Of a stretch of 64,000 bases of DNA, positions 8,137 through 16,576 are shown one piece after another. How positions within the stretch are numbered: the stretch's first letter is position 1; every line of letters starts with the position of its first letter. Position numbers and translations under genes: made by a program. Below the pieces are notes generated by a model that worked only from the letters and a program-made list of their open reading frames with translations, did not search any database and was not told the DNA's origin. Source of the DNA: an uncultured Christensenellaceae bacterium. Lineage in GTDB: Bacteria > Bacillota > Clostridia > Christensenellales > UBA3700. The stretch is from contig CALWKW010000003.1 in the NCBI GenBank assembly GCA_944381365.1, positions 62,001-126,000 on the forward strand, read 5' to 3'.

Positions 8137-9507
8137 TTAATCGTTTACTTTAGGCAATGAATCGAAGCCTTTTTGCAAATCTTCATCGCTGGGAATATAA
8201 TCTGTCATTCTGCCTGAAAGGAAATCGCTGTAAGCAGTCATATCAAAATATCCTGTACCCGTCAAACCGAAGAGAATTGTCTTTGCCTCTCCGCTTTCTT
8301 TGCACTTCAAAGCCTCGTCAATTGCACCCTTTATTGCGTGTGCGGATTCAGGAGCGGGCAAGATTGTTTCGCACTTAGCAAATTTTACGGCTGCTTCGAA
8401 TACCTTTGTCTGTTCATAAGATACAGCTTCTATATATCCGTCATGATAAAGCTTTGACAAAATAGGAGACATACCGTGATATCTCAATCCGCCTGCGTGG
8501 TTTGCAGAAGGGATAAATCCGCTTCCGAGCGTGTACATCTTTGCCAAAGGCGTAATCTTTCCTGTATCGCAATAGTCATAAGCGTATTTACCTCTTGTCA
8601 AAGAAGGGCAAGATGCAGGTTCTACGGCTACAAATCTGGTATTTGTCTTGCCGCTAAGTCTGTCTTGCATAAATGCTCCGATAAGACCGCCGAGGTTGGA
8701 GCCGCCGCCGGCACAGCCTACTACTACATCGGGATATTCACCGAGAATTTCCATAGCCTTTTTGCTCTCAAGACCTATGATAGACTGATGCAAAAGCACC
8801 TGATTGAGTACGCTGCCGAGAACATAACGACAATTGGGAGTGGTAATAGCTTTTTCGATAGCCTCTGATATTGCACATCCGAGCGAACCTGTTGTATTAG
8901 GTTTGTCTTGCAAAATCTTTCTACCTACTTCCGTAGTATTGGAAGGGCTGGGGATTACATTTCCGTCAAAGACTTGCATTACGGCTTTTCTGAAAGGCTT
9001 TTGTTGGTAAGAGCCTTTTACCATAAATACATCGAGTCCGAGTCCGAAATAAGAACAAGCTTCTGACAAAGCAGTACCCCATTGTCCTGCACCCGTCTCT
9101 GTGGTCACTGATGTCAATCCTTGAGCTTTTGCATAATATGCCTGAGCTAGTGCTGAGTTGAGCTTGTGGCTGCCGGAAGTGTTGTTTCCTTCAAATTTAT
9201 AGTATATCTTTGCGGGAGTACCCAATTCTTTTTCGAGGTTATATGCTCTGCACAAGGGAGAAGGTCTATAAAGTTTGTACATCTCCATTATAGGTTCGGG
9301 AATATCTATATATCTTGTGGTAGAGTCCAATTCCTGATGAGCCAATTCCTTACAGAAAATAGGATACAAATCCTCTTCCTTTACGGGTTTAAGCGTCTGG
9401 GGATTCAAAAGAGGGTCGGGTTGAGACTTCATATCTGCTCTAAGATTATACCATTGTTTGGGCAATTGCTCCTCTGTAAGATAAAATCTGTAAGGTATTT
9501 TAGTCAT
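8137..9507 (-). CDS. trpB: Tryptophan synthase beta-like protein (TrpB2 type), stand-alone
   Basis: PLP-dependent enzyme of 456 aa that condenses indole with serine to make tryptophan. The PLP lysine is in SGSHKLNSA (about residue 115), the catalytic glutamate in ETGAGQWG (about 137), and the phosphate-binding loop in CAGGGSNLGG. The long N-terminal region and overall length fit the TrpB2 branch rather than canonical TrpB, and no trpA is nearby. The start is ATG 9507, preceded by GGAGG; the in-frame ATG at 9522 lies at the ribosome site itself. A leader with a tryptophan-type T-box precedes it, supporting a true role in tryptophan supply, most likely salvage of free indole. TrpB-like PLP enzymes can have other roles, but T-box control argues against that. 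Confidence 0.88.
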   Translation of the reverse strand: MTKIPYRFYLTEEQLPKQWYNLRADMKSQPDPLLNPQTLKPVKEEDLYPIFCKELAHQELDSTTRYIDIPEPIMEMYKLYRPSPLCRAYNLEKELGTPAKIYYKFEGNNTSGSHKLNSALAQAYYAKAQGLTSVTTETGAGQWGTALSEACSYFGLGLDVFMVKGSYQQKPFRKAVMQVFDGNVIPSPSNTTEVGRKILQDKPNTTGSLGCAISEAIEKAITTPNCRYVLGSVLNQVLLHQSIIGLESKKAMEILGEYPDVVVGCAGGGSNLGGLIGAFMQDRLSGKTNTRFVAVEPASCPSLTRGKYAYDYCDTGKITPLAKMYTLGSGFIPSANHAGGLRYHGMSPILSKLYHDGYIEAVSYEQTKVFEAAVKFAKCETILPAPESAHAIKGAIDEALKCKESGEAKTILFGLTGTGYFDMTAYSDFLSGRMTDYIPSDEDLQKGFDSLPKVND

Positions 9508-9604
9508 TTTTCTGTCCTCCATAAATTTTAATATTTATAAATCTGTACAAAATTATTTTCTATATTGATTTTGGGCAATCATGAGGTAGTTTTTTGTTTT
9601 TGAA

Positions 9605-9838
9605 TAAAAAAAATCTTGTCCTCATAAAGGGACAAGATTGAATATCTTGCTTGTAAGCCACCCTGATGTGCCATCACACATTTTCCCACTCACGAGGGGA
9701 TTCCGTCAGACATTACTCTGCCCTCAAAAGCCCATTCGCTATAACATAGCTCGCTGCCTCTCACCACCTGCAACTCTCTGTAAAGCTACTACATATAGTT
9801 ACTCTTCTTTATCAACGGTTTGTAGTATTTATTTGTAT
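9605..9838 (-). promoter_or_regulatory. T-box leader, predicted tryptophan-specific
   Basis: The minus-strand leader shows T-box landmarks in order: a stem I region with AGAGAG and GGTGGTGAGAGG (about 9763-9776), a candidate specifier TGG in GCGAATGGGC, and the antiterminator bulge sequence AGGGTGGC (about 9658-9665), followed by a terminator stem. The UGGC in the bulge would pair with the GCCA end of a tRNA with discriminator G, as in tRNA-Trp. Uncharged tRNA-Trp binding would prevent termination and turn on the downstream trpB-like gene. Identification is by sequence motifs only; stem boundaries are approximate. Confidence 0.85.
9609..9642 (-). terminator. T-box terminator hairpin
   Basis: AATCTTGTCC pairs with GGACAAGATT around a short loop, followed on the minus strand by a long T run. 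It is the off-state structure of the T-box. Confidence 0.88.
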
Positions 9839-9844
9839 ATCACC

Positions 9845-9873
9845 ATATTACATTATATGTCATTGTTTGTCAA
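9845..9873 (-). promoter_or_regulatory. Promoter of the T-box/trpB transcript
   Basis: TTGACA (9868-9873), 17 bases, TAATAT (9845-9850) on the minus strand. Transcription would start near 9838, at the beginning of the T-box leader. Confidence 0.75.
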
Positions 9874-9912
9874 CGATTTTCAAAAAAATTTTTTTCATGA
9901 TTTTTCCAAAAT

Positions 9913-10953
9913 TCAATCAAGAGGTATTCTCACTATAAATGTAGAACCTTTTCCCTCTTCACTCAAAACTTCTATTTTGCAGTGAGATATATCAAGTATC
10001 TTCTTGACAAGGGCAAGACCGAGTCCGTTGCCTTCTTTTGCGTGCGAAGTATCGCCCTGATAAAATTTGTCAAAAATTCTTTCTTTGACTTCTTCAGACA
10101 TTCCTATACCGCTGTCTTTTATTGTGAAGACAACTTCTTTTTCATACTTTTTGAGTATAATGTTTATATCACCGCCATCATCGGTAAATTTGATTGCATT
10201 GGAGATAAGATTGAGCCATACTTGCAAAAAAAGCGATTCATCGCAAAAAATACTTATCTCATCTAGATCTATATTAAGATTAATATTTTTTGATTCCCAC
10301 TTGTCTTCCAAAAGTATTATTGCTTGCCTTACCTGCTCGTCAATTCTAAAATCGCTCGGCTCCAAAATAACATGGTTCTCGAGTTTGCTCAATTTCAATA
10401 TGTTTGATGTGAGCGTAGTGAGATTGTTTGCGGCTTCTATTATGTTGTCGCAATACTCTTTTATGTCTTCGGGACTTTTGCACTTTTTTATTAATTCGGC
10501 ATGACCTTTGATATTTGCAAGAGGCGACTTGAATTCGTGAGATATATTGGTGACAAAATCGCTTCTTAAAACTTTGTTTTTGTCAAGCTCGTTTACCATT
10601 ATGTTGAAGTTGTGCGTCAATACGGACATCTCGTCTTTTTTTATTTCGCCGTTTTTCTTTGTCCTTTCTTTGAGTCTTACAGAAAAATCGCCGTTTGACA
10701 CTCTCTTTGTGACATCACACAATTCATTGATAGGATTTAAAAATGCAATGTTCATTATCGTAGACAGCGTAATACCTATAATGATACTCGATATCGTGGC
10801 GATAATTACCGTCCACCATAAGTCTTCTATCTTTACCTCCAAAGAAAGCAAAATAGAATATAATCCTGAAAAAATCACAGAAGCTGCGATTATCGTGATA
10901 AAACTTGCTATACTGAGTTTTAAAAGCAATTCTTTTTTGGGTTTTTGTTTCAT
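9913..10953 (-). CDS. Sensor histidine kinase
   Basis: Membrane sensor kinase of 346 aa and partner of the response regulator just upstream. Two N-terminal hydrophobic segments (about 11-35 and 46-70) enclose almost no external loop, so it may sense within the membrane or through a partner. A HAMP region (about 72-125) is followed by the H-box NISHEFKSPLANIKG with phospho-acceptor H139, then the ATPase lobe with the N box (LISNAIKF), G1 (DSGIGMS) and G2 (GNGLGLALVK). ATG at 10953 follows AAAGGAAAGT. It lies 28 bases behind the response regulator gene in the same operon. The signal is unknown. Confidence 0.93.
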   Translation of the reverse strand: MKQKPKKELLLKLSIASFITIIAASVIFSGLYSILLSLEVKIEDLWWTVIIATISSIIIGITLSTIMNIAFLNPINELCDVTKRVSNGDFSVRLKERTKKNGEIKKDEMSVLTHNFNIMVNELDKNKVLRSDFVTNISHEFKSPLANIKGHAELIKKCKSPEDIKEYCDNIIEAANNLTTLTSNILKLSKLENHVILEPSDFRIDEQVRQAIILLEDKWESKNINLNIDLDEISIFCDESLFLQVWLNLISNAIKFTDDGGDINIILKKYEKEVVFTIKDSGIGMSEEVKERIFDKFYQGDTSHAKEGNGLGLALVKKILDISHCKIEVLSEEGKGSTFIVRIPLD

Positions 10954-10981
10954 ACTTTCCTTTTAGACAAAAGTCTTTTTG

Positions 10982-11659
10982 TTATTTTTGTTTTTTCACG
11001 GCCTTATAGCCAAGTCCTCTTATCGTGACAATTTCAAAATCATTGCTCGATTTGAATTTTTCTCTTATTCTCGTAATATGCACATCGACAGTACGCTCTG
11101 CCGAATCGCTGTCCGCTCCCCAAAATTCTTCCATCAGCTGACTTCTCGTAAAAATCTTGCCGGGGTATGATAAAAGCTTGTAAAGAATATAAAATTCTTT
11201 TTGCGGTAGTTCTATCTCACCTTCGGGCGTCACGGCAGTAAGGCTGTCATAAATTAGCTGAGTATTGCCTACCACAAGTTTTCTTTCGCTGACAATCTGT
11301 GTACGCCTTAACAAAGCACCTACCCTAAGCACCAATTCTTCTGTGTCGATAGGCTTTACCATATAATCGTCTATACCCAGCATAAAGCCTTTTTTCTTGG
11401 CATCGAATTCATCTATTGCTGTCATAAATAGTATGGGTATGTCTTTGTTTACTGCTCTAATGTTTTCAGCAAGAGCATACCCGTCCATGACGGGCATCAT
11501 TATGTCGGATATTATCAAATCATAATGGTCTTCATTAAACATCTCTATCGCACTTTTGGCATTGAGTGCCATATATGCGTCATAGCCATTATCTTCCAAT
11601 GCTTTTCTGACAAGCTTATTAAGTTTGATATCGTCTTCCACGACAAGAATTTTTATCAT
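10982..11659 (-). CDS. OmpR/PhoB-family response regulator
   Basis: A 225-aa DNA-binding response regulator. Receiver domain: acidic pair E8/D9/D10, phospho-acceptor D52 (ISDIMMP), switch threonine in LFMTA, and lysine in VKPID. The C-terminal winged helix (about 125-222) has the OmpR pattern (LPQKEFYILYKLLSYPGKIFTRSQL, then RTVDVHITRIREKF). It is the first gene of the operon with the histidine kinase. No target site is evident in the window, and the neighbouring genes do not reveal the regulon. Confidence 0.93.
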   Translation of the reverse strand: MIKILVVEDDIKLNKLVRKALEDNGYDAYMALNAKSAIEMFNEDHYDLIISDIMMPVMDGYALAENIRAVNKDIPILFMTAIDEFDAKKKGFMLGIDDYMVKPIDTEELVLRVGALLRRTQIVSERKLVVGNTQLIYDSLTAVTPEGEIELPQKEFYILYKLLSYPGKIFTRSQLMEEFWGADSDSAERTVDVHITRIREKFKSSNDFEIVTIRGLGYKAVKKQK

Positions 11660-11827
11660 AAAATACCTTTTAAATTTTTTATCTATATTATTATAGCACC
11701 TGACAAAGATATTGTAAATAGCGGATTATATTCAAATCTCTTATAAAATTATTTACGACATATATCTTTTGATACTTTTTATCGCTATCCGACTTTTTGA
11801 CAGCAATCAATGATAAAATATCGATAA

Positions 11828-11862
11828 AAAAATTCGGCTGTGATTTTCAGCCGAATTTTTTT
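11828..11862 (-). terminator. Terminator of the BMP-type ABC importer operon
   Basis: AAAATTCGGCTG (11829-11840) pairs with CAGCCGAATTTT (11848-11859), with T runs. It lies immediately after the stop of the last permease gene. Confidence 0.9.
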
Positions 11863-11864
11863 TG

Positions 11865-12842
11865 TTATCTGTCTTCTCTATAATAATTCAATCCCATTGC
11901 AGTAGGTTCGTCAGGAACTTTCTTCTTGCGAATAGAGGATATTATAAGTACCAAAGCCGTTATGATAAAAGGCAATGCCTTATAGAATTCTGTAGGTATT
12001 GACGCAAGCCAACCGAACGCATTGGGATAAGATGTGGCAAAGCTTCCGCTGTATACCTGCAAGCTGTTGAAAAATCCAAAGACAAATGTGCCTGCAATTG
12101 CAATCAAAGGATTCCATTTTGCAAAAATTACGAGTGCGATAGCTATCCAGCCATAACCGTTTATCCAGCAGTTGCTACCCTCAAACGAGCCGTCCATCTT
12201 AAGTCCCATCGCAAGTCCTCCGAGTCCCATTATTCCCGCACCTATAATAATGTTGAGGTACTTATAAAGATTTACATTTATACCTGCGGCATCTGCTGCG
12301 GCAGGGTTTTCGCCGATTGCTCTTGTCTTAAGACCTGCTTTTGTCTTGAACAGATATATAAATACCACTATTGCTATTATTATACCGAGATAGACGAAAA
12401 TGTTGTGAGAGAAAAACATATCGCCTACATAAGGTATCTTGGAAAGCAAAGGTATATCGATGTTTGCATAAGCTTCTTTGAGGTTTCCGCCGAGAAGTTT
12501 CCAATCAGAGCCGACTGCTTTTCCTATAAAGAAATAGAAGCCTAGTCCGAAAGTGGTGATTGTAAGACCTGTCACATTCTGATTTGCCTTGAGCGTGACA
12601 GTCAAAACGGCAAAAATCAAGCCCATAAAAGCCGCCGCCAAGAAGGCAAACAACATTGCCACAAACATGCTGTCGGCTTTGCTGCCCACCAAATAACCTA
12701 TAATGGCTCCAACCGCCATTATACCTTCGACACCGAGGTTGAGGCTTCCTGACTTTTCGGTGATAATTTCACCTACCGTGCCATACAGAAGAGGGATACC
12801 GTATACTATTACGCTTGCAATAAACATAGCAAACAATTCCAT
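11865..12842 (-). CDS. ABC transporter permease, BMP/nucleoside importer (NupQ/YufQ-like)
   Basis: Integral membrane protein of 325 aa with about 8-10 hydrophobic segments, of the BPD_transp_2 type found in ribose and nucleoside importers. Recognisable stretches are GEIITEKSGSLNLGVEGIMAVGA near the N-terminus and RAIGENPAAADAAGIN, the coupling region contacting the ATPase. It is the second permease of the operon, overlapping the first permease's stop by one base (TAATG). Together with the other permease, the double ATPase and the lipoprotein it would import purine nucleosides or related compounds. Confidence 0.9.
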   Translation of the reverse strand: MELFAMFIASVIVYGIPLLYGTVGEIITEKSGSLNLGVEGIMAVGAIIGYLVGSKADSMFVAMLFAFLAAAFMGLIFAVLTVTLKANQNVTGLTITTFGLGFYFFIGKAVGSDWKLLGGNLKEAYANIDIPLLSKIPYVGDMFFSHNIFVYLGIIIAIVVFIYLFKTKAGLKTRAIGENPAAADAAGINVNLYKYLNIIIGAGIMGLGGLAMGLKMDGSFEGSNCWINGYGWIAIALVIFAKWNPLIAIAGTFVFGFFNSLQVYSGSFATSYPNAFGWLASIPTEFYKALPFIITALVLIISSIRKKKVPDEPTAMGLNYYREDR

Positions 12843-14161
12843 TATTCATTACCTCCTTCTGCATCTGTAATCTTTAATGCCTCGGTTTTTTCAGAAACTT
12901 CAGAATTTTCTAAGGCTGTCGATTCGTCTGAGACTATCTCGCTTTTTTTATCGTTTTTTGAAATCGTAAGGTCTATAATCTCAAACCCCTTGGCTTTCAA
13001 TTCTGCCATTTTCTTGGCATTTATTTTGGTCTTGTTTACTACTATTTTGTAGTTTATCAAAAAGTGTACAGCAAGTACCACAAACAATATTATACCCTGC
13101 AACAAATCTGCGAAATTCGCATCGAGATTTGAATAAGAAGCTGATGACGAGGTAATGCCGAATTGCAATACCGCAAGCAAGAACGATACAAGCAATATGC
13201 CGAAAGGATTGAGCTGGGCAAGCCATGCTACCACTATACCCGTCCAGCCGACATCGTCTGTGATTGCTTCGCTAAGTCTGAATGAAGAAGACGCTACCTT
13301 GAAAGCTCCTGCCAAGCCTACGATAAATGCTGACAAGAATACAGTACGCAAAATTATTTTTGACACATTCATGCCTGCGTATTTTGCTGTATTGTGGCTG
13401 TCGCCTACTACTGCGATTTCATAACCTTGTTTAGTTTTTTTATAATAGAAAAAGAGCAATACTACAATAGCTATTCCTATAATAAGAGTAGTATTTATTG
13501 TAAGTCCGCCTACACTGAATGACCACATTTTTGCTGCTTCAGGTATCTGTACAAACATAGGTCTGTCGGAGTTGGGGTCAAGAAGTATGTTCCAGCCTGC
13601 TTTTGTTTGTCCGAAGAATATGAGCAAATACAATGCGATATAGTTGAACATAAGCGTAAGCAAAGTTTCGTTTGTACCGAATTTTACTTTGAATACGGCA
13701 GTGATAAGTCCGTAAATACCTGCACTAGCTCCGCCCAAAAGGCACATGAGTATTACAAGGAAAAATCCGTTGACTTTATCACCGAGTCCTATACCGATAG
13801 ATGCTGCAACCAAGGCTCCTATAATGAATTGACCTTCGCCGCCTATATTCCAAAACTTCATTTTAAAAGCAAGCGACAAACCTAGCGATGTAATAAGCAA
13901 AGGCACAAATGAATTGATAAAGTTGCTTATAATCTTCAAAGGTATAGCATTGCCGATAAGTCCCAAAGTGAATGTATCGAGATAAAACTTGAAAGGATTT
14001 ACCTTAAGACAAAGAAGCAAAATCGCACCGAATGTCAAAGCCACGAGAATTGCTCCCACATAAAGCAAAGCAATCTTCCATTTTTCAAGTCCGTTTCTTT
14101 TGCTTACTCTGAACAAAGGCTCGCTTCTGTGCTTGAGAGAATAATCTACTTGCTTAGTCAT
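12842..14161 (-). CDS. ABC transporter permease, BMP/nucleoside importer (NupP/YufP-like)
   Basis: First permease (439 aa) of the BMP-type importer. The family region MKFWNIGGEGQFIIGAL is present, and the ATPase contact segment is AVVGDSHNTAKYAGMNVSK. About 10 membrane segments are followed by an extra ~60-residue charged cytoplasmic tail (NKTKINAKKMAELKAKGFE... EKTEALKITDAEGGNE) that typical family members lack. Its ATG overlaps the stop of the ATPase gene by 8 bases (ATGACTAA), indicating translational coupling. Confidence 0.9.
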   Translation of the reverse strand: MTKQVDYSLKHRSEPLFRVSKRNGLEKWKIALLYVGAILVALTFGAILLLCLKVNPFKFYLDTFTLGLIGNAIPLKIISNFINSFVPLLITSLGLSLAFKMKFWNIGGEGQFIIGALVAASIGIGLGDKVNGFFLVILMCLLGGASAGIYGLITAVFKVKFGTNETLLTLMFNYIALYLLIFFGQTKAGWNILLDPNSDRPMFVQIPEAAKMWSFSVGGLTINTTLIIGIAIVVLLFFYYKKTKQGYEIAVVGDSHNTAKYAGMNVSKIILRTVFLSAFIVGLAGAFKVASSSFRLSEAITDDVGWTGIVVAWLAQLNPFGILLVSFLLAVLQFGITSSSASYSNLDANFADLLQGIILFVVLAVHFLINYKIVVNKTKINAKKMAELKAKGFEIIDLTISKNDKKSEIVSDESTALENSEVSEKTEALKITDAEGGNE

Positions 14162-16487
14162 TGTTTGCCTCCTTTGTCAAAGTATTGTCTTTAATTGTCT
14201 TTTTCGTGCTCGATGAAGTGCTTTTCGCCTTGCTTTGAGCAGGTTTTTTTGAAGTACTTGAAGTGCTGCTCTTCGATGAGCTTTTCTTTGCTGCTTCTGA
14301 TTTGGCACTTGCAGTTTTTGTACTTGTAGATTTAGAGCTACCTGTATTCTTGCTCGCTGACGAAGATTTGGAAGCAGCAGGCTTTTTAGAAGAAGTGGTT
14401 TTTGTCGATGTCTTTTTTTGTGAAGTCGATCTGATTGATGATTTTTGACTTATTTCTTTTTCGGCTTGCTCTTCTTTTTGAGCATTGTCAGAAAGATTTT
14501 CTTTTTTCTCGTTCTGACTATCATTTACTTCTTCCGATATATCTTTTTCTTTTTGAGACACTTCTGTATTTTCTGTCTTTTCAATGCTGTCTTTTGAGAT
14601 ATTTTGGTTATCTTTTATATCTTCTGAAGACTCATTGTCAAGAATATTTTGACTTTGAACCTTTGTATCGACAATCTCTTTGTTATCTTCGCCAAGCTGT
14701 CCGTCTTCGATGACTGCTTCAGGCTTGTCCTTGAATGCTTCGCTTGCAAACATGCCCGTCATCATAAGTCCGAGTCTTTCCTTTGTGGCCATCGATGCGT
14801 CTACAATACCCGTTACCTTTCCGTGACAGAGAACCATTATTTTGTCGCAAAGCTGCAACATTACATCGAGATCTTCGCCCACAAACAATATTCCTACACC
14901 GTCTTGCTTTTGCTTGTTGAGAATATCATATATAAGATAGGAAGAATTGATATCGAGACCTCTTACGGGATAAGCCGTAACTATTACCTGAGGAGTCATC
15001 TCTATTTCTCTTCCCAGCAAAACTTTCTGTACATTTCCGCCCGACAATCTTCTTACGGGAGTTTTGTCCGTATCGGGAGTCTGAACATCGAGCTTTTCTA
15101 CTACGCCTTTTGCCATTTCTCCTGCTTTTTTTCTGTCGACAAAAGGATTGAATTTGTTGTTGCGGTATGTCTTGAGCATCATATTGTCAGTAATATTCAA
15201 TGTGCCTGCAAGACCCATACCCAATCTGTCTTCGGGAATAAACGACATTGTAATGCCGAGATTGATTATATCCAAAGGGCTCTTGCCTGATATGGTCTGT
15301 CCCATAAATGTGATGCTGCCCGACTTGATTTTTTCAAGACCTGCGATTGCCTCGCAAAGCTCTTTCTGACCGCTTCCCGAAATACCGGCCACACCCAATA
15401 TCTCTCCTCTTCTTACTTTGAAAGATACTTTATCGATAGCTTTTATATTGTTTGAGTTGTTTACGACAATATTGTCCACCACAAGCATATCTTCATCAAA
15501 GTGAGTGATAGGTCTGTCGATATGCAAATCTACTTTTTTGCCTACCATCATTTCTGTAAGTTCAGCTTCGTTTGTTTTTGCTGTCTCAACTGTGCCGATA
15601 TATTCGCCTTTTCTCAAGATAGAAACTCTGTCGCTTATCGACATAACCTCATTGAGCTTATGCGTAATGATTATTATCGAACAGCCTTTTTCTTTCATAT
15701 TGCGAAGAATGGCAAAAAGTTTTTGAATTTCCTGTTCTGTCAATACAGCGGTAGGCTCATCGAGGATAAGCACCTTTGCTCCGTAAAACAAAACTTTTAC
15801 GATTTCCACCGTCTGCTTTTCGCTGACGGCCATATCGCAAATTCTCTTTTTGGGATCGATATCAAATCCGTATTCTTTGGCAAAGTCTTCTATCTTTTTA
15901 TATCTTGAATTTGTAAGAAAAACTTTTTTTGACAAATTGTAAATTTTGTTTCCTACAATCTTAAAAAATCTCTTTGTCTTGTCAAGACAATTCTTGAAAT
16001 TATTTGACTTTTCTTTTTTATCTATACTTTCTGAAGAATTTACTTCAAAATTGTTTTCAAAATTATTATCGCTTTTATTTGCGGAAGTCATTTGAACATC
16101 GTTTTCACTATCAAGCGACTCCTCATTGTCGGATTTTTCAGACAAAGGTTTTTCATCCGGCTGATGATAACCGAGCCATATATTGTCCGCTACCGAAAAT
16201 TTTTCAATGAGCTTGTAGTGCTGGTGTATCATACCTATCCCCAATCTCTTGCTATCTTCGGGAGAATCGATATATACCTTTTTTCCGTCTATAAATATCT
16301 GACCTTTGTCAGGACGATAAATACCTGACAACATATTCATCAATGTCGTCTTTCCGCTGCCGTTTTCGCCGAGCAAAGCTAGGATTTCGCCTTTTTTCAA
16401 TTCCAAATCGATATTGTTGTTTGCCACAACGCTACCGAAAGTCTTGGTAATACCTTTTAATTGTATAGCATAATTTTCTTGTGCCAT
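14154..16487 (-). CDS. Double ATP-binding subunit of BMP/nucleoside ABC importer with insert and Ser/Lys/Thr-rich tail
   Basis: Energising subunit with two nucleotide-binding domains (777 aa against ~510 for the family). NBD1: Walker A GENGSGKTT, degenerate signature VSEKQTVEI, Walker B VLILDEPTAVLT. NBD2: GISGSGQKE, LSGGNVQKVLLGRE and a Walker B region ending PVRGLD. Two additions are unusual: a ~70-residue Asn/Ser/Glu/Lys-rich insert after the Q-loop of NBD1 (about 115-185), and a ~200-residue C-terminal tail, first acidic then dominated by Ser, Lys, Thr and Ala. Both are probably disordered. NBD1 is likely weakly hydrolytic, as in ribose-type importers. ATG 16487 follows AAGAGGATAAT. Confidence 0.92.
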   Translation of the reverse strand: MAQENYAIQLKGITKTFGSVVANNNIDLELKKGEILALLGENGSGKTTLMNMLSGIYRPDKGQIFIDGKKVYIDSPEDSKRLGIGMIHQHYKLIEKFSVADNIWLGYHQPDEKPLSEKSDNEESLDSENDVQMTSANKSDNNFENNFEVNSSESIDKKEKSNNFKNCLDKTKRFFKIVGNKIYNLSKKVFLTNSRYKKIEDFAKEYGFDIDPKKRICDMAVSEKQTVEIVKVLFYGAKVLILDEPTAVLTEQEIQKLFAILRNMKEKGCSIIIITHKLNEVMSISDRVSILRKGEYIGTVETAKTNEAELTEMMVGKKVDLHIDRPITHFDEDMLVVDNIVVNNSNNIKAIDKVSFKVRRGEILGVAGISGSGQKELCEAIAGLEKIKSGSITFMGQTISGKSPLDIINLGITMSFIPEDRLGMGLAGTLNITDNMMLKTYRNNKFNPFVDRKKAGEMAKGVVEKLDVQTPDTDKTPVRRLSGGNVQKVLLGREIEMTPQVIVTAYPVRGLDINSSYLIYDILNKQKQDGVGILFVGEDLDVMLQLCDKIMVLCHGKVTGIVDASMATKERLGLMMTGMFASEAFKDKPEAVIEDGQLGEDNKEIVDTKVQSQNILDNESSEDIKDNQNISKDSIEKTENTEVSQKEKDISEEVNDSQNEKKENLSDNAQKEEQAEKEISQKSSIRSTSQKKTSTKTTSSKKPAASKSSSASKNTGSSKSTSTKTASAKSEAAKKSSSKSSTSSTSKKPAQSKAKSTSSSTKKTIKDNTLTKEANND

Positions 16488-16507
16488 ATTATCCTCTTAA
16501 AAATTTG

Positions 16508-16537
16508 CTATACTACCCGATTTCTCGGGTAGTATAG
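16508..16537 (-). other. Intercistronic hairpin between the lipoprotein and ATPase genes
   Basis: CTATACTACCCGA (16508-16520) pairs perfectly with TCGGGTAGTATAG (16525-16537) around TTTC. There is only a short T run. Such hairpins after binding-protein genes usually protect the upstream mRNA or allow partial termination, raising the binding protein above the membrane parts. Confidence 0.75.
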
Positions 16538-16576
16538 TTGTGAATAAACTATATTATTCTAAAATTTTAAATCGAA

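Noticed and set aside
9638..9985. Plus-strand ORF over the T-box leader
   Set aside because: It runs antisense through the T-box and into the histidine kinase end; no ribosome site or plausible protein.
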